NCBI GenBank assembly: GCA_023410575.1
Contig: JAEYPP010000063.1
Span: forward strand, 1-39,409
Direction: 5' to 3'
Origin: Bacillota bacterium
GTDB taxonomy: Bacteria; Bacillota; Clostridia; Lachnospirales; Lachnospiraceae
DNA: 39,409 nt
The position numbers and the translations under genes were made by a program. The notes beneath the pieces are model-generated. The model ran no database searches. It was not told where the DNA came from and saw only the letters and a program-made list of their open reading frames with translations. Below, piece after piece: positions 30,968 through 39,409 of the stretch (position 1 is its first letter; the number at the start of each line of letters is the position of its first letter).

Positions 30968-33814
30968 ATGGCTGAGAATAAACATTATATTAAGATACGT
31001 GGTGCTCGGGAGAATAATTTAAAAGGGATTGATATCGACATTCCAAGAGATGAGTTTGTCGTATTAACGGGATTAAGTGGTTCTGGGAAATCTTCCTTGG
31101 CATTTGATACAATTTATGCAGAAGGACAACGTCGTTATATGGAATCCTTGTCCTCATACGCAAGACAATTCCTTGGGCAGATGGAAAAGCCGAATGTAGA
31201 AAGCATTGAAGGCTTATCACCGGCAATATCAATTGATCAAAAATCAACAAACCGCAATCCTCGTTCGACCGTTGGAACAGTCACAGAGATTTATGATTAC
31301 TTTCGTTTACTTTATGCCAGAATTGGTATCCCACATTGCCCTAACTGTGGAAAAGAGATTAAACGTCAGACAGTAGATCAGATGGTAGATGAGATTATGA
31401 AACTACCTCAAGGTACTAAGATTCAATTACTAGCACCAGTAGTTCGTGGACGTAAAGGTGAACATGTTAAGGTGTTTGAACAAGCGAAAAAAAGTGGTTA
31501 TGTAAGAGTTATGGTAGATGGACACCTTTTTGAGCTTAGTGAAGAAATTAAGTTAGAAAAGAATAATAAACATAATATTGAGATTATCATCGATCGCCTT
31601 GTCGTAAAAGAGGGAATTGAAAAGAGATTATCAGATTCAATCGAGAGTGTTGTAAAACTGAGCGAAGGTTTGCTCATTGTGGATGTCATCGACGGGGAAC
31701 AGATGATGTTATCTCAGAGCTTTGCATGTCCAGATTGTGGCATTAGCATGGAGGAGATGGAACCAAGAACATTTTCTTTTAATAATCCATTTGGAGCATG
31801 TCCAGATTGTCATGGTATTGGTATTAAGATGGAGTTTGCGGAAGAATTAATAATTCCAGACACTAGCCTTAGCATTGATGAAGGTGCTATCGCAGCTCCA
31901 GGATGGGCTTCGGTAACCGAGCAAGGTAGCTATACTCGCTGTATTATGGAGGCATTGGCAAAGGAGTATAAGTTTAAGTTAAGTACACCTTTTAAAAAGT
32001 ACTCAGAAAAGATTCATGATATTATTATCTATGGTACAGAAGGTAAGACAGTTAAGGTTCATTATACAGGACAACGTGGTGTTGGTATCTATGATGTTGC
32101 ATTTGAGGGTTTATTACGCAATGTAGAACGACGTTATCGAGAGACAGGCTCTGATTATATTAAGCAGGAATATGAGACCTTTATGAAGACTACACCTTGT
32201 AAGGCATGTGGTGGTAAACGTTTAAAAAGAGAGGCGCTTGCAGTTACGGTAGGAGATCGTAATATTTCAGATGTAACTGAGTTTTCGATCCGTGATTTGA
32301 AAGATTTCATGGACAATCTAACCTTAACACCGATGCAACAAAAGATAGGTCAACTAGTGCTAAAAGAGATTCGTGCTAGAATTGGATTCCTAGTAGATGT
32401 CGGCCTCGACTATTTAACATTAGCACGTGCTACTGGAAGTTTATCTGGTGGTGAGGCTCAGAGAATTCGTCTGGCTACCCAGATTGGCTCGGGACTTGTC
32501 GGTGTTGCTTATATCTTAGATGAACCTAGTATCGGTCTTCATCAAAGAGATAATGATAAATTATTGAAAACTTTAAAACATCTTCAGAATTTGGGTAACA
32601 CTTTAATTGTTGTGGAGCACGATGAAGATACAATGTTTGCCGCAGACTGTATTGTTGATATTGGACCAGGAGCTGGTTCTCATGGCGGTGAAGTTGTAGC
32701 AGTTGGTACTGCGCAAGAAATCATGAATAATCCAGATTCCATTACTGGTGCATATCTAAGTGGAAAGATAAAGATTCCAGTACCGAAGATTCGAAAGGAA
32801 CCAACAGGTTACTTAACGATTAAGGGTGCAAAAGAGAATAACTTAAAAGACATTGATGTGGATATTCCTCTTGGTGTATTTACATGTATTACAGGCGTTT
32901 CTGGGTCCGGTAAGAGTTCTTTAATCACACAGATTCTTCATAAGAGATTAGCAAGAGACTTAAATCGAGCTCGCTGTATACCAGGCAAGCATGATGATAT
33001 GATTGGAATAGAACAGTTAGATAAAGTTATTGATATTGATCAGTCTCCAATCGGAAGAACACCAAGATCGAATCCAGCAACCTATACTGGTGTATTTGAT
33101 CAAATTCGTGATTTGTTTGCATCTACTTCAGAAGCTAAGATGAAGGGGTACAGCAAAGGACGTTTCAGTTTTAACATTAAAGGTGGACGTTGTGAGGCTT
33201 GTAGTGGTGATGGAATCATTAAAATTGAGATGAACTTCTTACCAGATATCTATGTTCCATGTGAAGTATGTAATGGAAAACGATATAATCGAGATACGTT
33301 GGATGTTCACTACAAGGGGAAGAATATCTTTGATGTTCTAGATATGACGATTGAAGAGGCTGTGAAGTTCTTTGAGAATGTACCATCGATAAAACGTAAA
33401 ATAGAGACTTTGAATGATGTAGGTTTATCCTATCTCAAGTTAGGTCATCCTTCTACCTCTTTATCGGGTGGTGAAGCACAACGTATTAAACTTGCAACTG
33501 AGCTTAGTAAACGTAGTACAGGTAAAACAATTTATATTCTAGATGAGCCTACGACGGGACTCCATTTTGCGGATGTACACAAGTTAGTTAACATTCTTCA
33601 AAAATTGTCAGAAGGTGGCAATACAGTTGTTGTAATCGAGCATAATCTAGATGTTATCAAGACAGCAGACTACATTATTGATATGGGACCAGAGGGTGGA
33701 GATAAAGGTGGTATCGTAATTGCTAAGGGAACACCAGAAGATGTTGCAGAGAATAAAGAATCCTATACAGGTATGTACATTAAAAGATATCTTGATAAAG
33801 AAAACCATAAATAG
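30968..33814 (+). CDS. uvrA: Excinuclease ABC subunit A
   Basis: 948 residues, start ATG 30968 behind TTAGGAG. It is the damage-recognition ATPase of nucleotide excision repair, with two fused ABC modules. Walker A sites are GLSGSGKSS (near 35) and GVSGSGKSS (near 644). Signatures are LSGGEAQRIRLATQ and LSGGEAQRIKLATE. Zinc knuckles show as CPDCGIS...CPDC and CEACSGDG...CEVC. Two Walker B regions are YILDEPSIGLHQRD and YILDEPTTGLHFAD. The length and motifs are those of canonical UvrA. It forms an operon with uvrB. Confidence 0.97.
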   Translation: MAENKHYIKIRGARENNLKGIDIDIPRDEFVVLTGLSGSGKSSLAFDTIYAEGQRRYMESLSSYARQFLGQMEKPNVESIEGLSPAISIDQKSTNRNPRSTVGTVTEIYDYFRLLYARIGIPHCPNCGKEIKRQTVDQMVDEIMKLPQGTKIQLLAPVVRGRKGEHVKVFEQAKKSGYVRVMVDGHLFELSEEIKLEKNNKHNIEIIIDRLVVKEGIEKRLSDSIESVVKLSEGLLIVDVIDGEQMMLSQSFACPDCGISMEEMEPRTFSFNNPFGACPDCHGIGIKMEFAEELIIPDTSLSIDEGAIAAPGWASVTEQGSYTRCIMEALAKEYKFKLSTPFKKYSEKIHDIIIYGTEGKTVKVHYTGQRGVGIYDVAFEGLLRNVERRYRETGSDYIKQEYETFMKTTPCKACGGKRLKREALAVTVGDRNISDVTEFSIRDLKDFMDNLTLTPMQQKIGQLVLKEIRARIGFLVDVGLDYLTLARATGSLSGGEAQRIRLATQIGSGLVGVAYILDEPSIGLHQRDNDKLLKTLKHLQNLGNTLIVVEHDEDTMFAADCIVDIGPGAGSHGGEVVAVGTAQEIMNNPDSITGAYLSGKIKIPVPKIRKEPTGYLTIKGAKENNLKDIDVDIPLGVFTCITGVSGSGKSSLITQILHKRLARDLNRARCIPGKHDDMIGIEQLDKVIDIDQSPIGRTPRSNPATYTGVFDQIRDLFASTSEAKMKGYSKGRFSFNIKGGRCEACSGDGIIKIEMNFLPDIYVPCEVCNGKRYNRDTLDVHYKGKNIFDVLDMTIEEAVKFFENVPSIKRKIETLNDVGLSYLKLGHPSTSLSGGEAQRIKLATELSKRSTGKTIYILDEPTTGLHFADVHKLVNILQKLSEGGNTVVVIEHNLDVIKTADYIIDMGPEGGDKGGIVIAKGTPEDVAENKESYTGMYIKRYLDKENHK

Positions 33815-33872
33815 TAAATAAAAAATAGCAAATAGAAAATAGCAAATAAAGCAATAAAGCAATTAAGCAAAA
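33815..33872 (+). repeat. Degenerate A-rich tandem repeat after uvrA
   Basis: Units of the type AAATAGCAAATA, then AAAGCAAT, follow one another directly from the uvrA stop (about 5-6 degenerate copies). It contains no gene. It may reflect replication slippage. Confidence 0.6.
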
Positions 33873-33876
33873 AACC

Positions 33877-33945
33877 AATATAGGTACATGGAACATGAGG
33901 GCATAGAGTGATGTCTTGAAGCTTCTGTTGTCATGTACCTATATT
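33877..33945. repeat. Inverted repeat between uvrA and yfbR
   Basis: Perfect 14-bp arms AATATAGGTACATG (33877-33890) and CATGTACCTATATT (33932-33945) flank a 41-base loop. There is no T run, so it is not a standard terminator. Confidence 0.7.
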
Positions 33946-33974
33946 CATAATATGTTAACATGGGGGAATTACAT

Positions 33975-34556
33975 ATGGAATACCATTTCTTTGCAATGAT
34001 GTCACGAATGAAATATATTGAACGCTGGGCCTTAATGAGAAATGCAATATCAGAAAATATTAGTGAACACTCACTTGAGGTCAGTATGATCGCCCATGTC
34101 TTGGCTGTAATAGGAAGAAAAAGATTTCATAAAGAATTGAATGCAGAGAAAGCTGCTCTAATTGCAATTTATCACGATTCAACCGAGATTATTACTGGTG
34201 ATATGCCTACTCCAATCAAATATTATAATAGGGACATTATGCATGCTTTCAAAGCAATTGAAGATAATGCTGCAAATCAGTTACTATCAATGCTACCTAA
34301 TGATTTAAGAGAGGAATATGAAAGTGTATTTTTTAAAGATGAATCAGAGGAATATCTTTGGAAACTAGTAAAGGCCGCTGACAAGTTATCAGCATTAATT
34401 AAGTGTATTGAGGAAGGTAAGGCAGGAAATCTAGAGTTTGTACAAGCAAGGGAATCGATTGAAGCAACGATTCATAAGATGGAGCTACCTGAAGTACATG
34501 TTTTTATGGAGGAATTCTTACCTTCCTATAAGAAAACACTTGATGAATTACAGTAA
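33975..34556 (+). CDS. yfbR: YfbR-like 5'-deoxynucleotidase (HD domain)
   Basis: 193 residues. I prefer ATG 33975, because GGGGG sits eight bases upstream and the start then aligns with E. coli YfbR; ATG 33960 has no binding site. HD-domain phosphohydrolase residues are His32 (ENISEHS), His67-Asp68 (IYHDSTE), Glu71, and a later Asp in KAADKLSALIKC. TGDMPTPIKYYN is a YfbR family signature. The enzyme removes phosphate from deoxynucleoside 5'-monophosphates and helps balance dNTP pools. It is a single gene, separated from uvrA by repeats and convergent with the flavodiiron gene. Confidence 0.9.
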   Translation: MEYHFFAMMSRMKYIERWALMRNAISENISEHSLEVSMIAHVLAVIGRKRFHKELNAEKAALIAIYHDSTEIITGDMPTPIKYYNRDIMHAFKAIEDNAANQLLSMLPNDLREEYESVFFKDESEEYLWKLVKAADKLSALIKCIEEGKAGNLEFVQARESIEATIHKMELPEVHVFMEEFLPSYKKTLDELQ

Positions 34557-34758
34557 AAATAATATCAGTACTGTTGCCTTTTATGTAATTATTATGTAAT
34601 TAGGTATAATGGCAAGGACAAAGGAATAAATAAAGATAAGATGATCTTTAAGAACCAAGCAAAATCTTTGTTTATTCCTCTGTTCGACTGTCGTAAGAGC
34701 CAGAGAAAATGGCAAAGTATCTTTCTTCTGGTTTCATAAGTTGATGAGACAATTTAGT
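34557..34758. other. Convergent intergenic region with hairpins
   Basis: It holds a direct repeat TTATGTAATTA twice (34581-34602), then an inverted repeat AGGAATAAATAAAGAT (34622-34637) with ATCTTTGTTTATTCCT (34664-34679), one mismatch. A weaker CCAGAGAAA/TTTCTTCTGG pairing (about 34691-34733) follows. These probably end the two converging transcripts, although T runs are missing. Confidence 0.55.
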
Positions 34759-35931
34759 CTATTTATCTACTATCTTATCTGCTAGCGCTTCTAGCTCAGC
34801 AAGTTGTTCTTCTGTTGGGCGATACTTCAATTTATATGGCTCCATAAGCATCTCATACCCAATCTTCGTTAACTCTTGATTGACATCTTGAACACCTTGT
34901 CCACCCCAGCCATAAGAACCAAATGCAAAAGATTTTTTGTTCTTTAGTGTTAAACCTTTAAGATAACATAAGAAACTAGCGACAGTAGGCAACATACAAC
35001 GATTTAACGTTGAGCTTCCAACTACGATATACTCTGCTTTAAGCACTTCACACATAATATCTGAAATATGAATTGCCTTTAAGTCGTATAGAAAAGTCTT
35101 AACTCCATTTTTCGCAAAACCTTCCACAATTGAGTGAGCCATTTTCTCTGTAGAGTGCCACATAGAATCATAAACAACTAAAGCTTTTTTCTCATTTTGT
35201 TCGTTACACCAATAATCATATTTATCTATGATATCTGCAACATGGGATCGCCAGATAACACCATGACTTGGTGCAATCATATCAATATCCAGACTCTTAA
35301 TAATCGGAAGAGTCTTTTCCATAGAGGAGCTGTAAGTCATTAATATATTAGCATAATACTTTAATGCTTCTTGCATAACTTGATCAAGATCAACTTCATC
35401 ATCAAATCGCTCAGCAGATGCAATGTGCTGTCCAAAGGCATCATTTGAGAATAGTAGTTTCTCTTCTGGACAATATGTTACCATATTATCTGGCCAATGA
35501 AGCATTGGAGTTCCAACGAAACTTAGAGTACGCTTACCAAGAGAGATGGTATCACCACTCTTTACAGGTAGATATTCATAGTCATCTCCATAGTGCGCTT
35601 TCAATCCTAAGATACCATTTGGAGAGCTTGTAACAATCGTAGCATTCTTTGCTAGCTTCATAATAGCAGGAATTGCTCCAGAGTGATCCATTTCAACGTG
35701 GTTAGATACTAAATAATCAATTTTTTCTACGGGTATAATTTCCTCAATTCGACGAATTAACTCCTCAGTAAATGGGCTTTTTACAGTATCAATTAAAGTT
35801 ATTTTATCATCAATAATTAAGTATGCATTATAGGTTGCACCACGATTGGTGGTATAGCCATGAAAGGAACGAACATTCCAATCAATTGCGCCAACAGCGT
35901 AAATTCCTTCTTTTAATTCTACAACATTCAT
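34759..35931 (-). CDS. fprA: FprA-family flavodiiron protein (A-type flavoprotein)
   Basis: 390 residues, start ATG 35931-35929 (minus strand) with only a weak GAGAAAG upstream. It has an N-terminal metallo-beta-lactamase-like diiron domain (1-245) with the first ligand set His78-V-Glu80-M-Asp82-His83 and later His in LHWPDNM and SHGVIW. A C-terminal flavodoxin domain (about 250-390; VVYDSMWHSTEKMA, GSSTLNR, FGSYGWGGQGV) binds FMN. The enzyme reduces O2 to water and/or NO to N2O in the cytoplasm, a typical defence of strict anaerobes. No rubredoxin or rubredoxin-like tail is fused, so an external electron donor is needed. Confidence 0.94.
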   Translation of the reverse strand: MNVVELKEGIYAVGAIDWNVRSFHGYTTNRGATYNAYLIIDDKITLIDTVKSPFTEELIRRIEEIIPVEKIDYLVSNHVEMDHSGAIPAIMKLAKNATIVTSSPNGILGLKAHYGDDYEYLPVKSGDTISLGKRTLSFVGTPMLHWPDNMVTYCPEEKLLFSNDAFGQHIASAERFDDEVDLDQVMQEALKYYANILMTYSSSMEKTLPIIKSLDIDMIAPSHGVIWRSHVADIIDKYDYWCNEQNEKKALVVYDSMWHSTEKMAHSIVEGFAKNGVKTFLYDLKAIHISDIMCEVLKAEYIVVGSSTLNRCMLPTVASFLCYLKGLTLKNKKSFAFGSYGWGGQGVQDVNQELTKIGYEMLMEPYKLKYRPTEEQLAELEALADKIVDK

Positions 35932-35995
35932 AACTTTCTCGTATTCATGTTATTCATTCAAAGATGAATAAACTCCTTTCTCTATTCTTACGACT

Positions 35996-36023
35996 ATTTT
36001 ACATCTTATATGGAGAAAAGCAA
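35996..36023 (-). promoter_or_regulatory. Promoter of the flavodiiron gene
   Basis: Minus strand: -35 TTGCTT (36023-36018), 16-base spacer, -10 TAAAAT (36001-35996). The leader is about 60 bases. Confidence 0.55.
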
Positions 36024-36172
36024 GACATTTAATCTCTTTACTTAAGTATTTCCCAAAAAAAACTTTCTTACATGGAACTTTGTGGGAATAAAGTCGTCTA
36101 ATAATCATAACCGGTTAAGTAATTTATAATGAAAGATAAATTGGATAAGAGGGATCTAAAAGGAGGAGAATT

Positions 36173-37798
36173 ATGAGAAAAATTATTTCAAGAGGATTAA
36201 TCTTTATATTAGTACTTAGTAGTTTTACTGGATGTGGTAAAAGTTCGGATAGTAGCAATACTACGAAAGAGGTGCAATATGATTTGGGCGACAATCAACT
36301 AAATTATGCTGTTCCTGAAACAGGGCAAGAGAAATTGGTAGCAGATGGAACTACCGAAGCTCCTTATGCTATGCAAGATGAACAAGCTCTAGACGGATAT
36401 AACACAGAAGAATATAATGACATGAAAGAGAATGGGTATCAGTCAGTGGCAATGAATCCATTATCTACGTTTTCAATTGATGTAGATACGGCATCTTATA
36501 GTAATATAAGACGAATGTTAACGAATGGATCTTCTGTTGATAGTGGTGCAGTAAGATTAGAAGAAATGATTAATTATTTTACTTATGATTATAAAGTACC
36601 GCAGAATGGAGAACCTTTTTCTGTGACTACAGAATTTTCAGATTGTCCATGGAATGAGGATTCAAAATTGATGCTTGTTGGATTGCAGACAGAAAAGGTT
36701 AATTTTGCAGATACAGCTGCATCAAATCTTGTATTTTTAATCGATGTTTCAGGCTCTATGATGGATTATGATAAATTACCATTAGTTCAAAAGGCATTTG
36801 GTTTGTTGACAGAGAATTTAACACAAAAAGATCGTATTTCCATTGTGACTTATGCTAGTGGAGACGCAGTTATACTTGAAGGCGCGAATGGTACTCAAAC
36901 TGATAAAATAATGGATGCAATTAATCAATTAGAGGCATCTGGATCGACAGCGGGAAGTGCAGGAATTGAGACTGCTTATGAAATTGCAGAAAAATATTTT
37001 ATCCCAGATGGAAATAATCGAGTAATCCTTGCAACCGATGGTGACTTAAATGTTGGTATTAGTAGTGAGAGTGGATTAACAGACTTGATTACACAAAAGA
37101 AGGAATCAGGAGTATACCTTTCCGTGTTAGGATTTGGTCAGGGGAATATAAAGGACAATAAGATGGAAGCTTTAGCAGACAAGGGAAATGGCAACTATTC
37201 TTATATTGACTCCTTACTAGAAGCCAAAAAGGTTCTTGTAGATGAAATGGGTGCAACCTTAGTTACGGTTGCAGAAGATGTAAAGTTACAATTAGAGTTT
37301 AACCCTAATGTCGTAAAAGGTTATCGATTAGTAGGTTATGAGAATCGTATGCTTGCAGCAGAGGATTTTGAGGATGATACAAAAGATGCGGGCGAAATTG
37401 GTGCAGGCCATTCTGTTACAGCACTATATGAAGTCGTATTAAATGATTCTAAGATCGAAATTCCAACATCAGACTTAAAATATCAAGATAAATCTGAATT
37501 TACTATGAATGAGGATGAACTACTCACAATCAGTATTCGTTATAAGAAACCAGGTGAGGATAATTCTAACCTAATGACGCAGGTAGTATTAGCAGACTCA
37601 TGGACTTCAAAAATGCCACAAAATTTAAATTTTGCATCTGCAGTAGCTGAGTTTGGTATGCTATTACGAGATAGCGAATATAAAGGAACATCTTCCTATG
37701 ATGGCATACTAGAACAATTAAATAACTATAGTTTTGAAGGTGATGTTTACCGCGAGGAATTTGTGGAATTGGTTAAGACAGCTCAGAATATGCAGTAG
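36173..37798 (+). CDS. YfbK-like lipoprotein with von Willebrand factor A domain
   Basis: 541 residues, start ATG 36173 behind AAAGGAGGAG. It has a lipoprotein signal peptide: positive start MRKIISR, hydrophobic core, lipobox FTGC with Cys21 as lipid anchor, then a serine-rich linker. The YfbK N-terminal region (about 90-175; NPLSTFSIDVDTASYSNIRRML) precedes the vWA domain (about 182-345) with the MIDAS motif DVSGSM (Asp191, Ser193, Ser195) and an ATDGDLN loop. A C-terminal domain (about 350-541) follows. It should sit on the outer face of the membrane and bind a partner through a metal ion. The function of this family is unknown; the motif supports adhesion or assembly roles only by analogy. 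It has no operon partner. Confidence 0.88.
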   Translation: MRKIISRGLIFILVLSSFTGCGKSSDSSNTTKEVQYDLGDNQLNYAVPETGQEKLVADGTTEAPYAMQDEQALDGYNTEEYNDMKENGYQSVAMNPLSTFSIDVDTASYSNIRRMLTNGSSVDSGAVRLEEMINYFTYDYKVPQNGEPFSVTTEFSDCPWNEDSKLMLVGLQTEKVNFADTAASNLVFLIDVSGSMMDYDKLPLVQKAFGLLTENLTQKDRISIVTYASGDAVILEGANGTQTDKIMDAINQLEASGSTAGSAGIETAYEIAEKYFIPDGNNRVILATDGDLNVGISSESGLTDLITQKKESGVYLSVLGFGQGNIKDNKMEALADKGNGNYSYIDSLLEAKKVLVDEMGATLVTVAEDVKLQLEFNPNVVKGYRLVGYENRMLAAEDFEDDTKDAGEIGAGHSVTALYEVVLNDSKIEIPTSDLKYQDKSEFTMNEDELLTISIRYKKPGEDNSNLMTQVVLADSWTSKMPQNLNFASAVAEFGMLLRDSEYKGTSSYDGILEQLNNYSFEGDVYREEFVELVKTAQNMQ

Positions 37799-37897
37799 GT
37801 ATATAGAATAACTAGAGTTTATATAGGGTTGTGGGAGTAGTTACGATAGAGGTAAGTGTATTATATTATATGGTTGTAATATAGGTTGATAGAATGG

Positions 37898-37938
37898 AAT
37901 CTAGCTATGTCTGAGTAAGAGAGCATAGCTAGATTTCT
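37898..37938. terminator. Bidirectional terminator between the vWA gene and ddl
   Basis: A perfect 12-bp stem, AATCTAGCTATG (37898-37909) with CATAGCTAGATT (37924-37935), followed by TCTTCTTT. It abuts the end of the convergent ddl gene. Confidence 0.75.
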
Positions 37939-37941
37939 TCT

Positions 37942-38970
37942 TTATACAAGCTCATTTAAGATCATCTCACAAAGGGTATGATATCCAATTCCAATTGCTT
38001 TTGCTTCTTGAGGAAGTAAGCTAGTTGGAGTCATACCAGGCAATGTGTTTGCTTCAAGACAATAGAATTCATTAGATTCATCTAGTATGAAGTCAATACG
38101 GGAGTAATATCCTAAGCGTAATGTATTATGTACTTGTAAAGCAGCAGCTTGCATTAGCTTACATATGTTAGAATCTAGTTCCGCTGGGCAAATTTCCGTC
38201 GTCGCATTTTTCTGATATTTGTTGGCATAATCATAAAACCCAAGTTTTGGAATGATCTCAATTGGTGGCAGTGATTTCTGATTCATAATACCAATGGAAA
38301 ATTCACGGCCACAAATCAATTCTTCAAACATAATTTTGTTCTCATAGATACGAGCATATTGAATTGCCTTTGTTAATTCTTCCTTTGTATGAACGATGGA
38401 AACACCGATCGAAGAACCACAGCTACATGGTTTTATCACACATGGTAAGGTAATGCTATCTGCGTTAAAATCTGGTTGGCTAATATCATGAACTTCCCAG
38501 TTTGGTGTGACAATACCAGCAGTACGCATTAGGATTTTGGATAGATCCTTATCCATAGCTAATAAACTTCCAATATATCCTGATCCCGTATATAAAATCC
38601 CATGCATATCAAAGAGTGCTTGTAGTTGACCATTTTCTCCAACAGAGCCGTGTAATGCTAGAAAAACTTTATCGGCATACTTACAAATTTCTACTACATT
38701 CTTACCAATAAGACAATCTCCATTCCCAGAGATTTCTTTTAATTTCGGTAAGTCAGGTTCTTTGTCTGGAATGGTGTACTCATATTTTTTATTGCAATCA
38801 ATGTTGTGAAAAAGATTAGCAGGTGAAGTATTTAACTCCAACCCCAAATATAAATCCAATAATAAAACTTTATGACCGTTTTCTAATAATGCATTTGCAA
38901 TTAGGCTACCTGAACTAAAGGAAACATCTCTTTCTGGGCTATATCCACCAGCAAGTACAACAATATTCAT
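37942..38970 (-). CDS. ddl: D-alanine--D-alanine ligase family protein
   Basis: 342 residues, start ATG 38970-38968 (minus strand) behind GGGAGG. It is an ATP-grasp ligase of peptidoglycan precursor synthesis that joins two D-alanines. Visible: GGYSPERDVSFSSG near the N-terminus, HGSVGENGQLQALFDMHGI, TGSGYIGSLLAMDK, and the ATP-binding PCVIKPCSCGSSIGV. FEELICGREFSIGI and the C-terminal CLEANTLPGMTPTSLLPQEA are also present. The length is typical. D-Ala-D-Lac or D-Ala-D-Ser ligases share this fold; no van-type neighbours are present, so a normal Ddl role is more likely. It is a single gene. Confidence 0.88.
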   Translation of the reverse strand: MNIVVLAGGYSPERDVSFSSGSLIANALLENGHKVLLLDLYLGLELNTSPANLFHNIDCNKKYEYTIPDKEPDLPKLKEISGNGDCLIGKNVVEICKYADKVFLALHGSVGENGQLQALFDMHGILYTGSGYIGSLLAMDKDLSKILMRTAGIVTPNWEVHDISQPDFNADSITLPCVIKPCSCGSSIGVSIVHTKEELTKAIQYARIYENKIMFEELICGREFSIGIMNQKSLPPIEIIPKLGFYDYANKYQKNATTEICPAELDSNICKLMQAAALQVHNTLRLGYYSRIDFILDESNEFYCLEANTLPGMTPTSLLPQEAKAIGIGYHTLCEMILNELV

Positions 38971-39306
38971 AATTGGCCTCCCTAGATAATGACAATTTTT
39001 TTATACTATACTATACTATATGATTGCTAACTTCTACTTCCACAATGATACACCCAAAATATATAAAATAGAAGTGTTTCTTTAGTAATAAGTAAAAAAC
39101 ATTTGTCATTTTAAAATGGAATAATACCAATTCCATAATCATAGTCATCACAGTAAATTTTCTTAATTTGATGTGAGCACGTAGTTATTTATAAGGCGGA
39201 ATGTTTACTGTTTAAAATTAGTACTAGCACTATTACGAGAAATGATGTAAAATGTGTGACATATAAAAAGCAACTATTGATAAGGAAACTTTAGGAGGAA
39301 TTAATC
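38971..39306. other. 336-base divergent region between ddl and guaA
   Basis: No gene is evident. Near ddl there is a five-base tandem repeat, TATAC three times followed by TATA (39002-39020). Further on are a TGGAAT/ATTCCA hairpin (about 39117-39136) and a possible -10 TAAAAT (39248-39253) for guaA with a poor -35. The guaA binding site AGGAGG is at 39293-39298. I looked for a purine riboswitch and did not see its conserved core. Confidence 0.65.
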
Positions 39307-39409
39307 GTGAACAAGGAAATGGTAATTGTACTCGATTTTGGTGGTCAGTATAATCAGCTGATTGCACGTAGAGTCAGAGAATGCAATGTTTACTGTGAAA
39401 TCTATTCAT
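39307..39409 (+). CDS. guaA: GMP synthase (glutamine-hydrolysing), N-terminal fragment
   Basis: The gene runs off the window after 34 codons. Start is GTG 39307 with AGGAGG (39293-39298) eight bases upstream. The visible N-terminus MNKEMVIVLDFGGQYNQLIARRVRE is the beginning of the class I glutamine amidotransferase domain of GuaA (the VLDFGGQYNQLIARRVRE motif), which feeds ammonia to the conversion of XMP to GMP. The catalytic cysteine and the synthetase domain lie outside. Other glutamine amidotransferases are possible but the motif fits GuaA closely. Confidence 0.85.
   Translation, partial: MNKEMVIVLDFGGQYNQLIARRVRECNVYCEIYS

Noticed and set aside
38971..39306. Purine riboswitch upstream of guaA
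   Set aside because: The conserved three-way-junction core and paired loop sequences are not present.

Overview
The window is AT-rich, low-GC Gram-positive chromosome. Gene content and order point to an anaerobic, flagellated member of the Clostridia, most likely a Lachnospiraceae of the Lachnoclostridium phytofermentans type. The reasons are the mbl-flhO-flhP gene order, ComFC next to YvyF, a flavodiiron protein, long-form HPF, a cytoplasmic GH3 glucosidase, and strong AGGAGG ribosome binding sites with intrinsic terminators. The species assignment is inference. I see no prophage, transposase, CRISPR array, tRNA or rRNA.

Layout. 1-374 is the 3' end of tuf with its terminator. 375-1276 is gene-free but crowded with inverted repeats and two diverged copies of one structured repeat. 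1277-4901 encodes two translationally adjacent ABC half-exporters, probably a heterodimer. 5116-7272 is a GH3 beta-glycosidase and 7433-9349 a membrane GGDEF/EAL protein. A small membrane protein (9398-9898, minus) and an EF-hand protein (10062-11240) precede the mbl-flhO-flhP-rod-binding block (11416-14451), which links cell-shape cytoskeleton and flagellar rod. Next come recD2, a sugar-nucleotidyltransferase-like gene, comF and yvyF. A minus-strand pair (cvfB-like and acyl-ACP thioesterase) stands back to back with a CPBP protease and trxB.

22752-23423 is gene-free and holds a tight cluster of DnaA boxes upstream of the hpf promoter. hpf is followed by a strong terminator and then secA-prfB-cheW. 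prfB needs a +1 programmed frameshift and starts at TTG. A long nested inverted repeat separates cheW from uvrB-uvrA, which carries a LexA-type operator and an extended -10 promoter. The window closes with a YfbR-type 5'-deoxynucleotidase, a flavodiiron protein (minus), a vWA lipoprotein, a D-Ala-D-Ala ligase (minus) and the 5' end of guaA.

Most genes are housekeeping: translation, secretion, repair, redox, cell wall and motility. The less ordinary material lies between genes: dispersed nested inverted repeats, a repeat pair whose terminal hairpins differ in sequence but keep pairing, and the DnaA-box cluster. No new multi-gene system is evident.
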